Positions 6,991-15,416 of a stretch of 24,106 bases of DNA are shown here, in pieces. The stretch spans positions 1-24,106 of the forward strand of contig PWND01000035.1 in assembly GCA_003557965.1 (NCBI GenBank). The letters run 5' to 3'. Origin of the DNA: Bacteroidales bacterium. GTDB lineage: Bacteria > Bacteroidota > Bacteroidia > Bacteroidales > UBA7960. Made by a program: the position numbers and the translations under genes. Numbering within the stretch: position 1 is the first letter of the stretch; the number at the start of each line of letters is the position of its first letter. The notes under the pieces were generated by a model. That model saw nothing but the letters and a program-made list of their open reading frames with translations. It made no database searches and had not been told where the DNA came from.

Positions 6991-9239
6991 AGAATACTGA
7001 TTCAACAGGACATGTAAAAGGGCAATCAATATACATAGATGATATTCCTGTAAAAAAAGGAACATTATATGCAGCTATTTTGGGCTCTCCTGTCGGGCAC
7101 GGGAAAATTCAAAGGCTCGATATTTCCAGGGCTGAAGCAATAGATGGTGTTGAGAAAATATTTGCTTACAAAGATATTCCCGGTGAAAATCAAATAGGAG
7201 GTATTGTAGAAGATGAGCCTTTGTTTGCAGAAAAAGAGCTTCATTTTTATGGACAGCCAATAGCATTAGTAGTTGCAACAAGTGAGCCTATTGCAAGGAA
7301 GGCTCTAAAGGAGATAGTTTTGGAAACTAATGAGCTGGAAGCAATAACAGATCCGAGAGAGGCCTGCGAAAAAAAGGAATTCCTGATACCACCCCGTACT
7401 TTCAAAATTGGAAATATAAAAGAAGCATGGAAAAGCTGTGAGTATATTTTTGAGGGCCGTGTTGATTCTGGTGCCCAGGAGCATTTATATATTGAAACCC
7501 AGGGTTCTTATTCTTATCCTATGGAGAATGGCTCGGTAAAAATTCACTCTTCAACACAGGGGCCTACTGCAGTGCAAAAAACAGCCGCTAAGGTACTTGG
7601 ATTTCCTATGCATAAGGTTGAAGTTGATGTTACCCGCCTTGGTGGTGGTTTTGGCGGCAAGGAAGATCAGGCCTCGGCTTATGCTTGTATGTCGGCAGTT
7701 GCAGCTCACTTACTGCAAAAACCTGTAAAGCTTGTGCTGCACCGGCTCGACGATATTAAAATGACAGGAAAAAGGCATCCTTACAGCTCTGATTTTAAAA
7801 TTGGGCTTTCCAAAGATTTAAAAATATTAGCATACCAGGCTAAATTATATCAAAATGGAGGTGCTGCTACCGACCTTTCGCCGGCTATAATGGAACGAAC
7901 TTTATTTCACTCAACAAATTGCTACTTTGTGCCCAACACTGAAGTAACAGTATTTAGCACTAAAACAAATCTGCCACCTAATACTGCATTTAGAGGCTTT
8001 GGAGCACCCCAGGGTGCTTTTGTTATCGAAGCTGCTATTTCTAAAGCTGCAAATGAGCTTAATGTGCCTAAAAATCTTATCCAGTGTAAAAATTTTCTGA
8101 AAGAAAAAGATGAGTTTCAATATGGGCAAATTGCTGAAAATGTAAATATTTCAAAATGCTTTGATTCTCTTGATAAAAAGTATCAGATTGAAAAACTTGA
8201 AAAAGAAGTTCTGGAATTTAACAAGAATAACAGTGGCTACAAGAAGGGATTTTCAATTATGCCGGTATGCTTTGGTATTTCTTTTACTAAAACACCAATG
8301 AATCAGGCCAGGGCTTTAGTGCACATATACCAGGATGGCAGTGTTGGTATTAGTACAGGGGCTATTGAGATGGGGCAGGGAGTAAATACTAAAATGGCAC
8401 AGGTGGCAGCAAAGGTATTTTCCATAAATATTTCGCGAATTAAACTGGAATCAACAAATACTACAAGAGTTGCCAATACTTCGCCTACCGCTGCCAGTTC
8501 GGGTGCCGACCTTAATGGTAATGCAACAAGGATAGCCTGTGAAGCATTACTAAAAAGACTAACACAAACTGCAGCCCAAATGCTTAACACTAAGCCTGAA
8601 AATATATCAATAAATGATGAAGCTGTAATTTGTAATGGCAAAAGAACAGAAATAAAATGGGAAAAGCTTGTAGAAACAGCATTTCTTGATAGGGTTTGCC
8701 TGACGGAAAACGGTCATTACGCAACACCATTAATTCATTTTGACAAAGCTAAAGAAAAGGGCCATCCTTTTGCATATCATGTTTATGGTGTTGCTGCTAC
8801 TACAATAACACTGGATTGTTTAAGAGGTACTTATGAAGTTGATAAAGTCCTTATAATTCATGATTTCGGCAACAGCATTAACCCGGTTATTGATCAAGGG
8901 CAAATAGAAGGGGCTTTAGTTCAGGGAATTGGCTGGATGACTCTTGAAGAAGTTGTATTCGACAAAAAAGGTAAACTTTTATCGAACAGCTTATCAACTT
9001 ACAAAGTTCCTGATATTTATGCAGCTCCCAAAGTAATAGAATGTACGCCACTGGAAACAGAAGGGCCTGAACTTGCTGTTTTAAAATCGAAAGCAGTAGG
9101 AGAGCCTCCGTTTTTATATGGAATAGGTGTGTTTTTTGCTATTCAAAACGCTATTAAAGAATTTAACAAAGAGTATAAGCCGGATTATGATGCACCGCTA
9201 ACACCCGAAAAAGTATTATTAAGGCTGTATGATAAGTGA
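6987..9239 (+). CDS. xdhB: Xanthine dehydrogenase, molybdopterin-binding large subunit
   Basis: Catalytic subunit that hydroxylates purines (hypoxanthine to xanthine to urate) at a Mo-pyranopterin site. The 750 residues carry GGGFGGKED at 219-227, TAFRGFGAPQG at 333-343, an EMGQGVNTK block in the middle, and the base Glu706 in KAVGEPPFLYG. Glu226 (in GGKE) and Arg336 (in FRGFG) correspond to the two purine-orienting residues of xanthine dehydrogenases (bovine Glu802 and Arg880), which favours a purine over an aldehyde substrate. Starts in a 4-base overlap with xdhA. No XdhC-type maturation factor or purine transporter lies next to it. It converges on the ketosynthase gene with a 9-base gap and appears unrelated to the biosynthetic locus. 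Confidence 0.92.
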   Translation: MKNTDSTGHVKGQSIYIDDIPVKKGTLYAAILGSPVGHGKIQRLDISRAEAIDGVEKIFAYKDIPGENQIGGIVEDEPLFAEKELHFYGQPIALVVATSEPIARKALKEIVLETNELEAITDPREACEKKEFLIPPRTFKIGNIKEAWKSCEYIFEGRVDSGAQEHLYIETQGSYSYPMENGSVKIHSSTQGPTAVQKTAAKVLGFPMHKVEVDVTRLGGGFGGKEDQASAYACMSAVAAHLLQKPVKLVLHRLDDIKMTGKRHPYSSDFKIGLSKDLKILAYQAKLYQNGGAATDLSPAIMERTLFHSTNCYFVPNTEVTVFSTKTNLPPNTAFRGFGAPQGAFVIEAAISKAANELNVPKNLIQCKNFLKEKDEFQYGQIAENVNISKCFDSLDKKYQIEKLEKEVLEFNKNNSGYKKGFSIMPVCFGISFTKTPMNQARALVHIYQDGSVGISTGAIEMGQGVNTKMAQVAAKVFSINISRIKLESTNTTRVANTSPTAASSGADLNGNATRIACEALLKRLTQTAAQMLNTKPENISINDEAVICNGKRTEIKWEKLVETAFLDRVCLTENGHYATPLIHFDKAKEKGHPFAYHVYGVAATTITLDCLRGTYEVDKVLIIHDFGNSINPVIDQGQIEGALVQGIGWMTLEEVVFDKKGKLLSNSLSTYKVPDIYAAPKVIECTPLETEGPELAVLKSKAVGEPPFLYGIGVFFAIQNAIKEFNKEYKPDYDAPLTPEKVLLRLYDK

Positions 9240-9248
9240 CGTATAAAA

Positions 9249-10472
9249 TTATTTACTATACTTTTTTATAATTAATGTAGAATTAGTACCTCCGAAACCG
9301 AATGAATTAGATAAAATAGTGTTAATCTTTTTCTCGGTTGTTTTATGAATAATATTCATATTTAGCACAGAATCATCAGGAGTTTCAAAATTAATATTTG
9401 GTGCAATAAAGTCATTGTGCATCATAATCATAGAGTATATAACTTCACTTGCACCACCCATCCACATCTCATGTCCGGTCATTGATTTAGTAGAACTGAT
9501 AGGCACTTTATGATTACCAAAAACCAGGTCAAGAGCTTTTGCTTCATATTCATCGCCGACAGGGGTAGAGGTGGCATGTGCATTTACATAATCAATATCT
9601 TTGACGTTTATGTTTGCATTTTTAATAGCTCTTTCAAGAGAAACAACAGGCCCTTCAACATTAGGAACAGAGATATGGTCTCCGTTAGAAGAAAATCCGT
9701 AGCCGATTACTTCACCTAATATTGGAGCTCCTCTTTTAAGGGCAGAATCAAGGCTTTCAACAATTACGGTAGCGCCTCCGCCACTTGGTACTAATCCATC
9801 GCGGTTTTTATCAAAAGGCCGCGAAGCTTTATGGGGTTCATCTTCTTTCTTTGAAAAAGCATTTAAGCCGTCAAAACTTCCCATTGACTCAGCATTTACC
9901 TCCTGGCCACCACCTGTAATAATTATGTCTTGCTGGTTATTTGCAATTAAAAAGTAAGCCAGGCCAATTGCATGAGAACTGCTTGCACATGCTCCACTTA
10001 TTGTAAAGTTTATGCCTTTTAGTTTTAATATAACTGCAAGGTTCATTGTTATTGTTGAGTTCATTGACTGAAAAATAGACCCTGAACCTATTAGTGCAGT
10101 ATCCTTCTTTTGCCGTACAATATCTATTGCCTCTATCACCGGAATAGAAGAACTGTCGTTTCCGTATATAATTCCAACTTCATTTTGATTTAAAAAATCC
10201 TGGTCAATTTTTGCATTGTTTAGAGCTTCCATTGTAGCAACATAAGAATACTCTCCCTGCTCTGCCATCCCAATTCTCATCCTTCTTGGTAAAACTTTTT
10301 TTAACACAGGCCTTTCTATTATTCCTGTCAGGGCTGACCTGAATCCAAACTCCCGGCGTCGTGGGTCTACGCCTATGCCTGATTTACCGGCATATAGTGA
10401 TTCTCTTACTTCGTCTAAATTTTTCCCAATTGTGGAATAAATTCCCATTCCTGTTATAACAACTCTTTTCAT
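9249..10472 (-). CDS. Beta-ketoacyl-ACP synthase (FabB/F-type) of the biosynthetic locus
   Basis: Condensing enzyme of about 407 residues with a complete triad: Cys162 in SGACASSSHA, His299 in NAHATSTPVGDE, and Lys329 and His334 in STKSMTGHEMW. The region just before the Cys and the SACA-like context look more like KAS I than the housekeeping FabF at 2709. The longer frame begins at TTG (10478); the ATG at 10472 gives the normal MKRVVITGMG start. It ends a three-gene minus-strand operon (ammonia-lyase, ketoreductase, ketosynthase) with a 19-base gap to fabG. In aryl polyene and flexirubin loci such an enzyme normally works with a chain-length-factor partner; no such partner is in the window, so it may act alone or as a homodimer. 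Substrate is inferred from context. Confidence 0.88.
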   Translation of the reverse strand: MKRVVITGMGIYSTIGKNLDEVRESLYAGKSGIGVDPRRREFGFRSALTGIIERPVLKKVLPRRMRIGMAEQGEYSYVATMEALNNAKIDQDFLNQNEVGIIYGNDSSSIPVIEAIDIVRQKKDTALIGSGSIFQSMNSTITMNLAVILKLKGINFTISGACASSSHAIGLAYFLIANNQQDIIITGGGQEVNAESMGSFDGLNAFSKKEDEPHKASRPFDKNRDGLVPSGGGATVIVESLDSALKRGAPILGEVIGYGFSSNGDHISVPNVEGPVVSLERAIKNANINVKDIDYVNAHATSTPVGDEYEAKALDLVFGNHKVPISSTKSMTGHEMWMGGASEVIYSMIMMHNDFIAPNINFETPDDSVLNMNIIHKTTEKKINTILSNSFGFGGTNSTLIIKKYSK

Positions 10473-10491
10473 AATCAATTTTTTATATAAA

Positions 10492-11220
10492 TTAACTATA
10501 CATTCCTCCGTTTACTGATATTACTTCACCTGTAATATATGATGCTTTGCCTGAAGCTAAAAAACTAACAACTTCTGCAACTTCTTCAGGCTTGCCAAAC
10601 CTGTTTAATGGAATAAGCGGCTTTAGCTGAGCCTCATCCATTTTTTCTGTCATATCTGTTTTTATAAAACCCGGGGCAACTGCATTAACAGTTACTTTTT
10701 TCTTGCCTACTTCCTGGGCCAATGATTTTGTTGCTGCTATTATTGCTCCTTTTGTGGCTGCATAGTTTACCTGCCCAGGCTGGCCTTTTTGCCCCGACAA
10801 TGAAACAATGTTTATAATCCTGCCATTTTTCTTAACAATCATATTTTGCAACAATTGCTTGGTAACATTATAAAACCCAAACTGATTTGTCATTACAACA
10901 GACTCCCATTCTTCATCGGTCATAAATACCATTAAGTTGTCTTTTGTAATACCGGCATTATTAACCAGTACTTCTATGTGTTTATCAGGGTTTTCTTCAA
11001 TCCATTTGCCCAAAACAGAGCTGACCTGTTCTTTGTCTGATACGTTGAACTGTATTAGTTCTCCATCACCTCCATCTTCTTTTATGCTGTTTAATGTATC
11101 CTGAGCTTCCTTCTCATTCGACCTGTAATTTACCAATACATAAAATCCATCTGAAGCTAACTTTTTGCAAACAGCTTTGCCAATACCTCTTGAACCGCCT
11201 GTGACTAATGCATACTTCAT
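10492..11220 (-). CDS. FabG-type 3-oxoacyl-ACP reductase (SDR)
   Basis: NADPH-dependent short-chain dehydrogenase of 242 residues that reduces 3-ketoacyl-ACP to 3-hydroxyacyl-ACP. Cofactor motif GGSRGIG at 8-14, NNAG at 87-90, structural Asn112, catalytic Ser140, Tyr153 and Lys157 (NYAATK), and the FabG-like C-terminus YITGEVISVNGGMYS are all present. It lies between the ammonia-lyase (9-base gap) and the ketosynthase, so it probably reduces the chain built by that synthase, the ApeQ role in aryl polyene loci. FabG homologues are abundant and this could also serve general fatty acid synthesis, but the position argues for a pathway enzyme. Confidence 0.9.
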   Translation of the reverse strand: MKYALVTGGSRGIGKAVCKKLASDGFYVLVNYRSNEKEAQDTLNSIKEDGGDGELIQFNVSDKEQVSSVLGKWIEENPDKHIEVLVNNAGITKDNLMVFMTDEEWESVVMTNQFGFYNVTKQLLQNMIVKKNGRIINIVSLSGQKGQPGQVNYAATKGAIIAATKSLAQEVGKKKVTVNAVAPGFIKTDMTEKMDEAQLKPLIPLNRFGKPEEVAEVVSFLASGKASYITGEVISVNGGMYS

Positions 11221-11229
11221 AACTTTATC

Positions 11230-12780
11230 CTATTTTGATTCTAAATCATTTTCAAACAGATATTCACTGATTTTTGCTATTTCTTCATACTTTGGTGTAT
11301 CTTCCACAAAAGCAGGAACTATTTTTCGCAACTTGTTATACAATGTTTTTGTGTGTGATGATAATTTATCGTAATAATTAAGATAATCAACAGCCTGCAA
11401 CAGTGCTATCATTTCAATTGCCAAAACATTATAGGCATTATCAATAACTTGCTTTGTTATTATAGCTGCATTAGTTCCCATGCTTACAACATCTTGATTG
11501 TCATTGTTGGTAGGAATACTATGCACATACATTGAATTAGAAAGTGTTTGGTTTTCAGCAACTGTTGATGTTGCTGTAAACTGAACTCCCTGCATTCCCA
11601 AATTTAAACCCAGCTTGCCCAAATTAACAAAAGGAGGTAGTTTTTCGTTCAATTTAGAATTACAGAGAAAAGCTAAATGACGTTCTGAAAGCATTGACAA
11701 TTTTGTAATGGCAAGTTTTAATTTATCCATTTCAATAGAAACATAATCGCCGTGAAAGTTGCCTCCATGATATACATTTCTTGTCTTTAGGTCAACAATT
11801 GGATTATCACTTACCGAATTCATTTCGTTTAGCAAAATTCCTTCAGCAATTTTTACTGTATCCAAAACAGGCCCTAATATCTGGGGAACACATCTGAGAG
11901 AGTAGTATTCCTGTACTTTTCTTTGTACTATATGTTTTTTGCCGTTATTTTTCAGGCTATTATAAAAATGGTTTTCGCGCCTGTTTATTAGCTCACTGTC
12001 AGATAATGACTGCCTTAAATACTCTGCAATTTCACTTTGCCCGTGATGCTTTTTTACATTATTTAGTTCTTTTGAAAAGTAATCATCAAAAGACTCAACG
12101 ATTTCTATTATTAAAGCAGATACAGCTAAAGCCCAGTTTAGCAAGCGCCTTGATTTAATTACATTTATCATGCCTATGCCTGTCATAACTGATGTTCCGT
12201 TTATCAATGACAAGCCTTCCCTTAATACAACTTTAATAGGCTTTAATCCAAGCTTGCTGAAAACTTCAGAAGTTGGCCTAAGTTCTCCTTTATAACTAAC
12301 CAGGCCTTCGCCAATCATAGCAAGCGATAAGTGTGATAACTGCACTAAGTCGCCACTTGCACCAACCCCCCCATGCTCCGGTATATAAGGATAAACCTCA
12401 TGATTGAGCATGTCTGTTAATAGATTAACACATGACGGATGAATCCCTGAAAATCCCTGAATAATTGAACGCATCCTTACAAACATGGCAGCCCTTACAT
12501 AAAGATCAGGAATCTTGTTGCCAACGCCTGCAGCATGGCTTCTTATCAGATTATACTGCAAACTTACCTGATCCTCGCTGTCAATTACATACTGAGCCAT
12601 AGGGCCAAAGCCAGTGTTTATTCCATATATTACTTTGTCTTTGGCAAAATCAACCAAAAAATCAAAACTTTCGCTAACCAGCTCCATACTATTATTATCA
12701 ATTTCAAATTGTTGTTTATCAATAACAATAGACTGAAACTCGCTTATCGAAAACTCTTTTGTTGGAGAAATTTTTATCAC
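11230..12780 (-). CDS. Aromatic amino acid ammonia-lyase (tyrosine/phenylalanine type)
   Basis: MIO-dependent lyase of 516 residues that removes ammonia from an aromatic amino acid to give an aryl acrylate such as 4-coumarate or cinnamate. Ala141-Ser142-Gly143 in GGVGASGDLVQLSH form the MIO electrophile, YGINTGFG at 52-59 carries the catalytic Tyr, and SVSDNPI near 322-328 is the family Asn site. At 425-430 the sequence is NNDNQD: Gln429 replaces the Glu that histidases use to bind the imidazole, which points to TAL/PAL rather than HutH. At the substrate-selectivity site it has Ser81-His82, as in histidases, so Tyr versus Phe cannot be settled. The start is GTG at 12780, directly after an in-frame stop, with no near ATG. 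First gene of its operon; it likely makes the starter unit. Confidence 0.88.
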   Translation of the reverse strand: MIKISPTKEFSISEFQSIVIDKQQFEIDNNSMELVSESFDFLVDFAKDKVIYGINTGFGPMAQYVIDSEDQVSLQYNLIRSHAAGVGNKIPDLYVRAAMFVRMRSIIQGFSGIHPSCVNLLTDMLNHEVYPYIPEHGGVGASGDLVQLSHLSLAMIGEGLVSYKGELRPTSEVFSKLGLKPIKVVLREGLSLINGTSVMTGIGMINVIKSRRLLNWALAVSALIIEIVESFDDYFSKELNNVKKHHGQSEIAEYLRQSLSDSELINRRENHFYNSLKNNGKKHIVQRKVQEYYSLRCVPQILGPVLDTVKIAEGILLNEMNSVSDNPIVDLKTRNVYHGGNFHGDYVSIEMDKLKLAITKLSMLSERHLAFLCNSKLNEKLPPFVNLGKLGLNLGMQGVQFTATSTVAENQTLSNSMYVHSIPTNNDNQDVVSMGTNAAIITKQVIDNAYNVLAIEMIALLQAVDYLNYYDKLSSHTKTLYNKLRKIVPAFVEDTPKYEEIAKISEYLFENDLESK

Positions 12781-13151
12781 TTAAACTTGAATATTTTTAA
12801 AGTTTTCTAAATTAACCAAAACTATAAGTAAAACCAGCTTTGCATTAGATTTGTTCATATTGGCTAATTATCTAATATAATTTTTTATATAATATCAAAT
12901 TGCAAATATATATATTAAAATTTTCTTTTTTTAATCAAAGTAGCTTTGTATTATGCCAAAAAGTAAAAAACTACAATAAAGAATTAAACTTTTTTCATTA
13001 TAATGTCCATTTTTTGTAATTTTGTAGTTGGTTTTTTCTAATAAGATTCAATGCTTTGTTAAAAATAATTATAATTTGTACAATCTTAATAACAAATCAA
13101 TAAACCACAAAGTTTTGAATCTTAAATATTATTTAAAACATATTTAAAAGT
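12781..13151. promoter_or_regulatory. Divergent promoter region of the biosynthetic locus
   Basis: 371 bases without a gene, very AT-rich. Plus strand: TAATTTTG at 13017-13024, an exact -7 box, with TTTTTC about 20 bases upstream, would start the carrier-protein operon with a leader of about 120 bases. Minus strand: TATATTTG at 12903-12910, with TTTG at 12936-12939 (25-base spacer, longer than usual), would start the ammonia-lyase operon; TAGTTTTG at 12817-12824 is a second exact -7 box without a -33 partner. I see no clear operator palindrome. Confidence 0.55.
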
Positions 13152-13400
13152 ATGCAAAGAGAGGAAATTATTAATAAGGTAAACGAATTTCTTGTTGATG
13201 AATTTGAAATCGAAGAGGACCAATTAACTGCTACTGCTCAGTTGAAAGATGACCTGGGAATTGAAAGCCTTGACTTTGTTGACATTGCAGTAATAGTAGA
13301 AAAAGAATTTGGAGTAAAAGTTGTAGGAGAAGAAGTTACTGATGTCAGAACTATTGACGACCTTTACAATTATATTTTTGATAAAATCAACAATAAATAA
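13152..13400 (+). CDS. Acyl carrier protein, aryl polyene/flexirubin type
   Basis: 82-residue acidic carrier. The phosphopantetheine Ser39 sits in DDLGIESLDFVDIAVIVEKEF; the usual Asp before the Ser is Glu, an accepted variant, and the following helix differs clearly from housekeeping AcpP. First gene of the plus-strand operon, 17 bases before the acyltransferase and divergent from the ammonia-lyase. It probably carries the aryl-primed chain for the ketosynthase and ketoreductase encoded across the divergent promoter. Pathway assignment comes from gene context. Confidence 0.88.
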   Translation: MQREEIINKVNEFLVDEFEIEEDQLTATAQLKDDLGIESLDFVDIAVIVEKEFGVKVVGEEVTDVRTIDDLYNYIFDKINNK

Positions 13401-13417
13401 AAAATCCACAATAAATA

Positions 13418-14311
13418 ATGGCATTATGGAGTGGGAGAAGCAGAGGTACTCCGCTAGGCTACAAAATTTTTATTTTCTTATTGAAATATTTTAATATAAG
13501 AATTGCTTATTTTGTTCTTGTCTTTGTTGCTTTTTGGTTTTTTTTATTTTCTGATAAGAAAGGTATCCATTATTATTTTAGGAATGTGTTAAACTATTCT
13601 TACCTGAAAACTCAGGTTTGTATATATAGAAATTTTTATGTTTTCGGACAGGTTTTAATTGACAGAATTGCTATTGCTGCCGGGTTCTCGACAAAGTTTA
13701 CTTTTAATTTTGATGGTGAAGAGCATTTACATAAAATGGCTGAGGACAATACAGGGGGTGTTCTTATTGGCGCACACATCGGTAATTGGGAAATTGCCGG
13801 CAAACTTCTGGAAAGAATAAATACCAAAGTAAACATTCTTATGTATGATGGCCAGCAACATTATATCAGGGATTTGTTATCGTCGGTAATGAAAGATTAC
13901 AATATAGAAATAATCTACATCAAAAAGAATAATAACGATTATCTGTTTAAAATAGCAGAGGTTCTGAAAAATAAAGAGTTTATTGCTATGCATGGCGACA
14001 GGTTTTTGCCTGGTACAAAAAACATAAGCAAGAAATTTTTAGGGAAAGAAGCAGATTTCCCTACCGGGCCGGTGTACCTGGCAAGTAAATATAATGTGCC
14101 TGTTGTTTATGTGTCGGCAATGAAAGAGTCAACAACACACTATCACTTTTATGCTACTACTCCTAAATATTATAAATACCCGTCGAAGTTGAAAGAACGA
14201 CAAAAAGAAATAAGCATTATGCTTGATGATTATATTAATGAAATGGAAAGGATGATAAAAAAGTATCCTTTACAATGGTTTAATTATTATCAGTTTTGGA
14301 AAGAGGAGTAG
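13418..14311 (+). CDS. LpxL/HtrB-family lysophospholipid acyltransferase (LPLAT)
   Basis: 297-residue membrane-associated acyltransferase. A hydrophobic segment at about 28-45 follows the basic N-terminus, and the catalytic HxxxxE motif is His120-Glu125 in GAHIGNWEIAG. The second conserved block GDRFLPGT lies near 194-201. In lipid A synthesis this family moves acyl chains from ACP to a sugar lipid; in aryl polyene loci the equivalent gene (ApeD-like) is thought to help attach the polyene to a lipid. It sits between the carrier protein and the methyltransferase, so transfer of the pathway product is more likely than lipid A synthesis. Acceptor unknown. Confidence 0.82.
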   Translation: MALWSGRSRGTPLGYKIFIFLLKYFNIRIAYFVLVFVAFWFFLFSDKKGIHYYFRNVLNYSYLKTQVCIYRNFYVFGQVLIDRIAIAAGFSTKFTFNFDGEEHLHKMAEDNTGGVLIGAHIGNWEIAGKLLERINTKVNILMYDGQQHYIRDLLSSVMKDYNIEIIYIKKNNNDYLFKIAEVLKNKEFIAMHGDRFLPGTKNISKKFLGKEADFPTGPVYLASKYNVPVVYVSAMKESTTHYHFYATTPKYYKYPSKLKERQKEISIMLDDYINEMERMIKKYPLQWFNYYQFWKEE

Positions 14312-14348
14312 TGTTAATTTTGAGTTTTATTTAATAAAAAACGATATT

Positions 14349-15416
14349 ATGTACACATACGGATCAGATAAAAAGTCGGCAGTACAGGCAAAGTTTGATG
14401 CACAAAAGATAGCATTTGGGCCAATAATGTTTCAGGCTGCAAGGGCTATGAGAAATTTAGGTATTCTTGAAGCCCTTGATAAAAATATGAAAACCGGGCT
14501 TACTATTAAAGAAGTTGCAAATGAATGCAAACTAAATATTTATGGTACTAAAGTTTTACTTGAAGCTGCTATCAGCCTGGAAATTGTTTTTGTAAAAGAT
14601 GGAAAATTCTTTTTATCAAAAACCGGTTGGTTTATTCTTAATGACCAACTTACTAAAGTAAACATGGATTTCACACATGATGTAAACTATCTTGGGTTTC
14701 ACAAACTGGAAGAGTCAGTACAAAACAGCAAACCCGAAGGGTTAAAAGTATTTGGCGACTGGGAAACTGTTTATGAAGCCCTTTCCAAACTGCCTGAAAA
14801 TGTGAGAAAAAGCTGGTTTGCTTTTGACCATTATTATTCTGATATAGCATTCCCCGAAGTATTACCTGTAATTTTTGAAAGTAAGCCATTAAAAATTCTG
14901 GATGTTGGAGGAAATACCGGGAAGTTTTCAATTAAGTGCTGTGAATATGACAGTAATGTTAATGTTACCATTTTAGACCTCCCGGGGCAGCTTAATGATG
15001 CATATAAAAATATTGAAAAAGCCGGATTTTCAGATAGAATTGACGGGCATGGTATGGACTTGCTTGACTCTGCAAAGCCTTTCCCAAAAAACTATGATGT
15101 TGTTTGGATGAGCCAGTTTCTTGATTGCTTTTCACAAGAAGATATTTTGCATTTGATAAAAAGGGCAAAATTCGCACTAAATAAGAATGGTGCATTATAT
15201 ATCCTTGAAACATACTGGGATAAACAAAAATATGATGCTGCCATGTACAGCTTACATGCAACATCATTATACTTTACCTGCATTGCAAATGGAAACAGCC
15301 AGATGTATCATTCAGAAGATATGTGTAAGCTTGTTGACAAAGCCGGGATGAAAGTCGAAACGGCTATTGACAATATTGGCGTTAGTCACAGCTTGTTTGT
15401 ATGCAAACCAAAATAA
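14349..15416 (+). CDS. Family-2 SAM-dependent methyltransferase (O-methyltransferase fold)
   Basis: 355 residues in the two-part layout of Methyltransf_2 enzymes: an N-terminal winged-helix dimerisation domain (about 15-100; TIKEVANECKLN at 52-63) and a Rossmann SAM domain with DVGGNTG at 185-191 and the acidic ILDLPG at 208-213. In caffeate- and ASMT-like enzymes the catalytic His lies in a (L)HDW block; here the equivalent is QFLDCFSQED at 256-265, with Asp in place of the His. Thus it may use another base, act on carbon, or simply represent the subfamily found in aryl polyene loci. A likely substrate is the aryl head group. The gene follows the acyltransferase by 37 bases and overlaps or nearly abuts the hot-dog gene. 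Confidence 0.8.
   Translation: MYTYGSDKKSAVQAKFDAQKIAFGPIMFQAARAMRNLGILEALDKNMKTGLTIKEVANECKLNIYGTKVLLEAAISLEIVFVKDGKFFLSKTGWFILNDQLTKVNMDFTHDVNYLGFHKLEESVQNSKPEGLKVFGDWETVYEALSKLPENVRKSWFAFDHYYSDIAFPEVLPVIFESKPLKILDVGGNTGKFSIKCCEYDSNVNVTILDLPGQLNDAYKNIEKAGFSDRIDGHGMDLLDSAKPFPKNYDVVWMSQFLDCFSQEDILHLIKRAKFALNKNGALYILETYWDKQKYDAAMYSLHATSLYFTCIANGNSQMYHSEDMCKLVDKAGMKVETAIDNIGVSHSLFVCKPK

Noticed and set aside
11230..12780. Reading the lyase as histidine ammonia-lyase (hutH)
   Set aside because: The histidase Glu is replaced by Gln429, and the neighbours are ketosynthase and ketoreductase genes rather than hut genes.
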